Origin: Neurospora tetraspora
Taxonomy: Eukaryota; Ascomycota; Sordariomycetes; Sordariales; Sordariaceae
Reading direction: 5' to 3'
Length of the DNA: 64,000 nucleotides
Assembly (NCBI RefSeq): GCF_033439725.1
Contig: NW_026944384.1
Coordinates: 5,518,001-5,582,000 of the forward strand
Shown: one piece after another, positions 58,490-64,000 of the stretch
How the letters are laid out: each line of letters begins with the position of its first letter
Numbering within the stretch: position 1 is the first letter of the stretch
Translations under genes and position numbers: made by a program
The notes under the pieces: model-generated
What the model saw: the letters and a program-made list of their open reading frames with translations, nothing else
Told to the model about the DNA's origin: nothing
Database searches by the model: none

Positions 58490-61080
58490 ACTACAACTGG
58501 CTAGGGATCGATCCATACTGAAATTTATCCATTATTCGTATAATTATAATTTTCCATAATTACTGCTAATTCAATGGTCCGTGCCACCGTCCGTGCACCC
58601 CAAAATATGGGGCACATACTAGGCATTGACTGGGCTTGCTAGGCTCGCTGGACACCCTTTAGTATATTGACGAGCTTCCTAGATTCCTCTTATTACTAGC
58701 TTCAACATAGTAATTCTTTACCCTTCAATACTATGCCCGCTATACAAATTGGACGAACCGAGGCTACCCTTAGGGAGTTTGCCCTCTTTAAGGAAGTAGG
58801 GCGCGCCGCCTAGGTCGCGACGTACAACTATTATAAGCGGCGGTTTGCGCTAAACGTTACCCGCCTTCGCTAATATTTCGATACTAAATACTAGTAATAC
58901 TAGTATTACTATATTCGTTAATAAACTAAATACTGTAAGGATATTTACAACTACGCTACGTCCTTAACGACTGCCTAAGTAAAGAAGGTTGATTAGTACG
59001 TAGTTGAATAGATCCTCCTCGATGGCAAACTATTTAATATTTTCGAATCCTTTCCTATAAGAGTATTTCTATATATTTTTAACCCTTCGTACATCCCACC
59101 CAACGCGAATTCCATTATAAATGAATAGTTACCCCTTATTTATAATGAGATAAGGGTAGAAATTAAAGAAAGGTATATCGATAGGGCTAAGTATATTAGT
59201 ATATTCTATAATGAGTTAGACGATTACGTTAGTAAATGAGTTCTTAATATTTCTTTCACAATATTAAACAACGGAAGTACTTTCTTCTAATTAAACCGTT
59301 ATACGAACGCTACCAAATATATTATTATAAACTTCGCTAACTTCGTTATAAAAGTATATAATAGCATAACTAATATTATAATTAAAATTAATAATTTCGT
59401 TACCAATATATATACTACCGCCCGACGTACAATATACGTACTTACGACTAAGCGTTTTAGTTAAGTATTTCTAATACTATACGATTCTTATTCGCTTCAA
59501 TTATTAATGAAAAAATTATTTACTTTACTACCTTTTCGAATATTAAATTATTAAATCTCCTTAGTAGTAAACTTCTTTCGTACTTCTAAATTATAATTGG
59601 CTCGCTTTAGAGGGTTAATAATAGTATATTGTAGTAAGCTCGCCTCTATCCTGGCAAGGTAAATTAGGGTAATTATTTTATTATTTTATTTATACTATTA
59701 ATTAATTAAATTAGTATAATTATTAGATAGGGTTTATAATATAAATTTCTATAATTAGTATAATATATAAAGCCTACACTTAAAGCGTTTATACGGCAAG
59801 CCCGTATAGATAATAGCTAGTATTAAGACCCCCCCCATCTCCTTACCACCGCCGCCCCTCCTTAACCTTAATAAAGCGGTCTCCTCCCTACCATACTCCA
59901 TATACTCCTAGTAGTACTATAATAAAACGAACCGGTTCGAATAGGAGCAATATTCGATATTATTAATAATGCCCAATTTTAAGATAGTTTCAAAACTCTT
60001 AAAAGGTTTATAAAACCTCTCTATAAAGTTCAATTAATATTAGAGGCAAATAGGGCTATTATTAATTATATTATATTGCGTTGGAATACTATATAGATTG
60101 TATAGGAGGCTGATCGTATCTCCTTCTATTAAAACGATCAATATAAATTCGAACGTTTCTCTATATTTTGAGGGTAAAAGTAATTAATTCTTTTTAATTG
60201 GCTAGGTTTCCTCTTATACTAAAATACTATACAAAATATAGTAGCCGCTATTCGTCCCCCTATCGCTAACCTTACTACTTCGGTCTTAGACTTTATTAGG
60301 CTATATGCTCGTACTTTATATAACGTTATAGAGGAACGGTTAATCCAGGACTTTTTATAGTAGAGGATTCGCTATAGGATATATATATTAAATTAGCGTA
60401 TTTAGGACTTTAGGGGTATTAATCCTATATTTTTCTAGAGTATATTATAAGACGAAGACTCTATTATTACCTCCTTTACCATAAGGGTATTCAATACGCT
60501 AGCTAATAGTATACCGTACGAGCGAGCCTTTTCTACTATAAACTTTCTGGAGAATTTAAGGCGTAACTATCTCGCCGCTGATAAAATAAATATAGCTACG
60601 TTTATTTACAGAAACGGTAGGAAGCTTAGAAACCTCTAGTAATCTTTTATTAGCCTTTTTACTATGGATAGGGATAATTTATTATTGTAAATCGAGGAGT
60701 AGTTATATGAATATATGTAATAGGAGGATTAAAATAATAGATGGGAGAAAGAGTAAGCTAAATAGGTAAAAAGGAGGGTATATAGATTAAGGGAGATAGT
60801 TACTAAATATAGTATTTATACTTTGTTTTAGAAGGCTTAGAAATGGTAGAATAATAGTAAAATCTAGCGCTAGTATTTATCTATGGATAAATTGATTTAT
60901 ACAATTTGTACAAAAATTACAATTTTGTATAGCTAGTCTGATAGCTAAAAACTGAAAATTATGGGGTTTCAGTCACATGACCTGTAAAAATGGAAAAAAT
61001 GAGCCATTATTTCACATAATTATGGGTAATTATGGTAATTACCGCTAGTCAGGAAATGAGGATGGATCACTACAACTGGC
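58490..61080 (+). mobile_element. RIP-degraded hAT transposon, about 2.6 kb including flanking direct repeats
   Basis: A strongly AT-rich block is bounded by an identical 12-bp sequence, ACTACAACTGGC, at 58490..58501 and 61069..61080; it includes the 8-bp target duplication expected for hAT. The left end reads TAGGGATCGATCC, hAT-like; right-end similarity is weak (GATCCATCC in reverse). A start at 58733 opens a frame (MPAIQIGRTEATLREFALFK) broken by TAG stops. At 60511..60639 the plus strand reads IPYERAFSTINF...LRRNYLAADKINIATFIYRN followed by GRKLRN. This matches the C-terminal dimerisation region of hAT transposases (IP..RAFS...LRN.L...K......I..N...LR). Many stops make it non-functional. 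Confidence 0.85.
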
Positions 61081-61757
61081 AGCCTGGAACACGCGTTGAT
61101 TGGACGGCGGCTTGCAAGATCGGGGAGCACAAGGAAAGCGGGCCTCTTCCATTCCTTATATGATCCATCAAGACGTCAAGCTGGCATCAAAAACAACATC
61201 TCTTCCTCTTCTTGTGTAATTTGCGATGGCCGACTTGGCTTCTTCAATGTTTCGATAATTCTTGTTTTATCATTGCTTCTCCCTGATCCATCCAGTTTTG
61301 TTCTTTCCGGTCACCCTTTGCCTTTGTTTCATCCTGTCGTGTAGATCCGATTCATCGTTATCACCGATAACAATCAACACCGACGACACTCGATCCCTTG
61401 AACATGGCCGTCTTTGTAGATCTTGAAGACGAAGATGTCGATCCTGGCCAGGTTCAGCCCTTTCATCATGGCTTCAACCTGCCGGCTAGGAATTGTACCG
61501 GAACGGGGATCGTCACCGACATCGGCCGGACCAAGATGGAGGGCGAGGGCAGCTTGCACACAGAGAAACATCGCGAGGAGGCTCACGAGCCCGTTGTCAG
61601 AGAGAATCCGAACCAGAACTCCATGACACTGGCTTTGGGATGCTATCCGTAGGCGTATCCCCATGTTTGACATGTCTTCGGATTCTCCCCTCTCCTTCTC
61701 TTCACGCGAACGGGAGGGGTGAATTACTGACCGCATCTTACCATCACCAGTATCGTC
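61081..61757. other. short upstream region of the F-box-like gene
   Basis: Overlapping frames on both strands (84-120 codons) show no family. A CTGAC branch site and CAG at 61748..61750 suggest that an upstream exon or leader intron of the next gene ends here. Confidence 0.4.
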
Positions 61758-63037
61758 ATGTCTCTGGCTGCCTCCATTGACTTGAACACGCTCGATAACC
61801 TATCGCGAACCTGCCGCCAGATCAGGGCAGGCCTGTTGCAGTATCGCAAGATGCTCCTTGTTTCGACCTTGCATTGCTCCAACGAACATCTCCCTATCGA
61901 TCCCGACGCGGTGCTGCGCTATCGCGCTCGTACCGTCAACTGGTTTTACATGCAAGAGATGGGAATCCCTAATAAACCCTGCAAGGTCGGTCAATGCGCC
62001 CGCGATCTGGTTGGAGGGTGTCGCCGTTGCGGTACTGTCGTCTGTCGGGTAAGAGCATCATGTCACCATGGTTCTGTGGAGGCAGAGAGCTGACCTGTCC
62101 GAATACTTGGTTAGAATTGTGCCATTAAACCTCCGGCACCGATTGTGCTCCGCGACCGACACCGCCGGCTATGCGTAACATGCGCAAAGACGCCCATAGG
62201 GAATCTCATAAAGCCACTCCTTGGCCCCGAGTTCTCCGTCGAGTCGGACGATGTGCAAAGAGCCATCTGCAAATGTGACACAGATGGAGTCTGGCTTTGC
62301 CAGCCATGCGGTAAATCAATACGGAATGATGATTACGATTACAAAAGGTAAGCTGATGTGCCTCCACCCACTTCACATTCAGTTCTGACATGTCATCTAT
62401 CACCAGCATCTGGAGATGGCGTAACCAGTACACCGATGTCCTCGGCGGTCTCGGCACTGGCATCGGCGAAGGCGATCGCGGCGTTATTTGCGGCCGCGGG
62501 AGTGACTGCTGCGCTGCCCGGAAGCGGGAACAGGAGACCGACTGTGATGCCGAAGATGCTCAAGAAGCCGACGGCACCTATGAATACACTCCGTCTCCCT
62601 CTACCACCACTGTCTCGAATGGTTCCAACATTTCCATCGCCTTTTGGGGCACCGATACTGCCAGCACCACTAGTAGTAACGGAAGTGTGAACGGTAGCAA
62701 CGCTTCCTCGTCATCTCAGACGGGCGGTCTTGGCTCTGCCTTGGCCGGGCCCGGCCTCGAACGCAGGACCCCTAGTCCTATGCTGAAGCCTGGCTATGAA
62801 AGGCACGAGATCGAGGGCATTGGCGGTGTGGTCAAGAAGAAGCTTGTCCGGATGGTCAAGGTCGGGGCCTGTGTCCCTGAATGGCCGGACGAGCGGGATC
62901 GAGGCGATATCCTTGGCCGGGAGATGCAGGCCAAAGTGAGGAGTTGGTGTGGCTGGTGTTGGAGGGTGATTCCCGGAAAGCTGGACTATGAATTCGCCAG
63001 ACAGGAGGCTAGGAGTAAGGCGCTTGAGGAAAGATAA
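61758..63037 (+). CDS. conserved fungal cysteine-rich F-box-like protein
   Basis: Exons 61758..62048, 62115..62347 and 62407..63037 encode 384 aa from the first supported ATG. The N-terminus (IDLNTLDNLSRTCRQIRAGLLQYRKMLL) reads like the second half of an F-box. In the same frame upstream the residues would be xIVM, so an upstream exon carrying the LPxE half may exist beyond the CAG at 61750. Zinc-ligand-type Cys pairs follow: CARDLVGGCRRCGTVVCRNC, LCVTC and CKCDTDGVWLCQPC. The segment WRWRNQYTDVLGGLGTGIGEG, followed by VICGRGSDC, marks a widespread family of fungal proteins of unknown function. A Ser/Thr/Asn-rich linker and a basic C-terminal domain (GIGGVVKKKLVRMVKVGACV, then WCGWCWRVIPGKLDYEF) complete it. 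It may be a ubiquitin-ligase adaptor; this is inference. Confidence 0.8.
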
Positions 63038-64000
63038 GAAAAGAGGGTAATAAGGGTATAGGCGTCATAATGTCTTGGATGGCAGTCGTAATCGTCGCTT
63101 GCTGAGGTTTTGCTTTTCATTAAAAGGGGCGTGATGGTTCGTAGGAGTACGTTAGAGGAAGGGAAATCGAAATTGTAGCTTTTATGGAGGTTGATAGGGT
63201 TTGGATAACGTTACTTGCTTTTAACCATATAGAGGTACAATATAGCTGAGACTGTTCACCTAGCAACACCTTGACCGTCATCATAGTAATGTAGGGGTTC
63301 AGCGGAAGCAAGCAACTCTTTTTAGTCCGATGGCTTACTTTGACTCCGCTACTCTCCCAGCTCTCTTTTCTTCTCTCTATCCAACTCTCTCTTCAATTCC
63401 TCTCTCTTCTTCTCTCTATTCAACTCTCTCTTCAATTCTCTCTTCAATTCTTTCTTCAATTCTCTCTTCAACTTTCTCTTCAACTTTCTCTTCAACTTTC
63501 TCTTCGTCTCTCTCTTCGTCTCTCTTTTCGTCTCTGTCTTGGTGTCTCTCTTCACCTATCTCTTCACCTCTCTTTAACCTAGTTCAACAATAGAAGGCCG
63601 AGGCCATGAACTCTTGGTGAATACCTAGTTAGATGTGGTTGATGTCTTACACAGAAGCACAGAAGTGTTGTGAATGCACGCGCGAGTGGTATTTGAACAC
63701 TGAAAGACATGAGAATGACATGGACATATGTACAGAAGTGTTGCTGCCTGTTTAAGTAAGGCATACCACTCACCAACCAACCCCCCCTTTCCTTCGCGCA
63801 ACTGCGACGGGGCAGCCGTAGCCGTATCCCTCTTCCGATCCATTTTCCGTTTCCCCGGCCCCACCCATAGGTACCTATTCCTGATCGTACAAGGCGTTGC
63901 AAATAGTCGTGACCAAAATGCGTCTCTGTCTGTCTGTCTCCCCTTTTATGCGCTGTGCTGTGACTAGTAATACAAAGTGGGTATGGCAACAATCTCCTTC
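63038..64000. other. right-end intergenic region
   Basis: No gene is supported. It contains a CT-rich minisatellite (63351..63590); both strands give long low-complexity frames there that are repeat artefacts. Confidence 0.5.
63351..63590. repeat. CT-rich 12-bp minisatellite
   Basis: Degenerate repeats of TCTCTTCAA(C/T)TT, with variants TCTCTCTTCG and TCTCTTCACC, run for about 240 bp with an almost pure pyrimidine plus strand. Such a tract can form triplex DNA. The minus strand encodes a Lys/Glu/Arg run only because of the repeat. Confidence 0.85.

Noticed and set aside
63330-63593. Low-complexity Ser/Leu and Lys/Glu frames at the right end
   Set aside because: Artefacts of the CT-rich minisatellite; open in several frames on both strands at once.

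Overview
The window looks like chromosomal DNA of a filamentous ascomycete, most likely Neurospora or another close member of the Sordariales. Genes are spaced far apart. They carry short (about 50-220 nt) GT-AG introns with CTRAC-type branch points and ATG starts in A-rich contexts. GC is near 50% except in two strongly AT-rich, stop-riddled blocks that carry transposon remains, which is what RIP (repeat-induced point mutation) produces. The assignment rests on gene style and recognised protein families; no database search was possible.

Layout, left to right. The 5' end of a bZIP-type transcription factor leaves the window at base 1 (minus strand), followed by about 5.9 kb without a convincing gene. 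A mitochondrial Mgr3-like TPR protein (minus) and a Dap1/MAPR cytochrome-b5-like haem protein (plus) then share an intergenic promoter. Next come a small Cys/His protein (minus, 11.3 kb), a four-exon NACHT-domain NLR/STAND protein (plus, 14.3-17.4 kb), amidophosphoribosyltransferase of de novo purine synthesis (minus, 19.4-21.3 kb), a tRNA-Arg(CCG) (minus, 22.95 kb), an RTA1-like seven-helix membrane protein (plus, 25.0-26.2 kb) and a DUF3405 type II membrane protein (plus, 28.1-30.6 kb).

From 31.7 to 36.75 kb lies a transposon nest. It holds a 224-bp MITE-like element and a 3.9-kb RIP-degraded DNA transposon with about 150-bp inverted repeats and a PiggyBac-like transposase remnant. A fold-back element sits inside that transposon's left inverted repeat, and an LTR-like GC island sits in its interior.

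After it come neutral trehalase (plus, 38.0-40.5 kb; 745 aa), a small hypothetical gene (42.65 kb), a 503-aa hypothetical protein with decaying C-terminal repeats (47.2-48.7 kb) and a polytopic family-2 glycosyltransferase (minus, 51.8-55.0 kb). Another 3.5 kb is gene-poor. A RIP-degraded hAT transposon (58.5-61.1 kb) follows, and the last gene encodes a conserved cysteine-rich F-box-like fungal protein (61.8-63.0 kb).

The genes do not form an obvious cluster; they are ordinary metabolic and housekeeping genes (purine synthesis, trehalose breakdown, mitochondrial quality control, sterol/haem function, wall or capsule polysaccharide synthesis) mixed with accessory ones. The most interesting items are the NLR whose last exon is easily missed, the nested RIP-degraded transposons, a GC-AG intron in dap1, the protein repeat that continues past its stop codon, and the long gene-free tracts of normal base composition.
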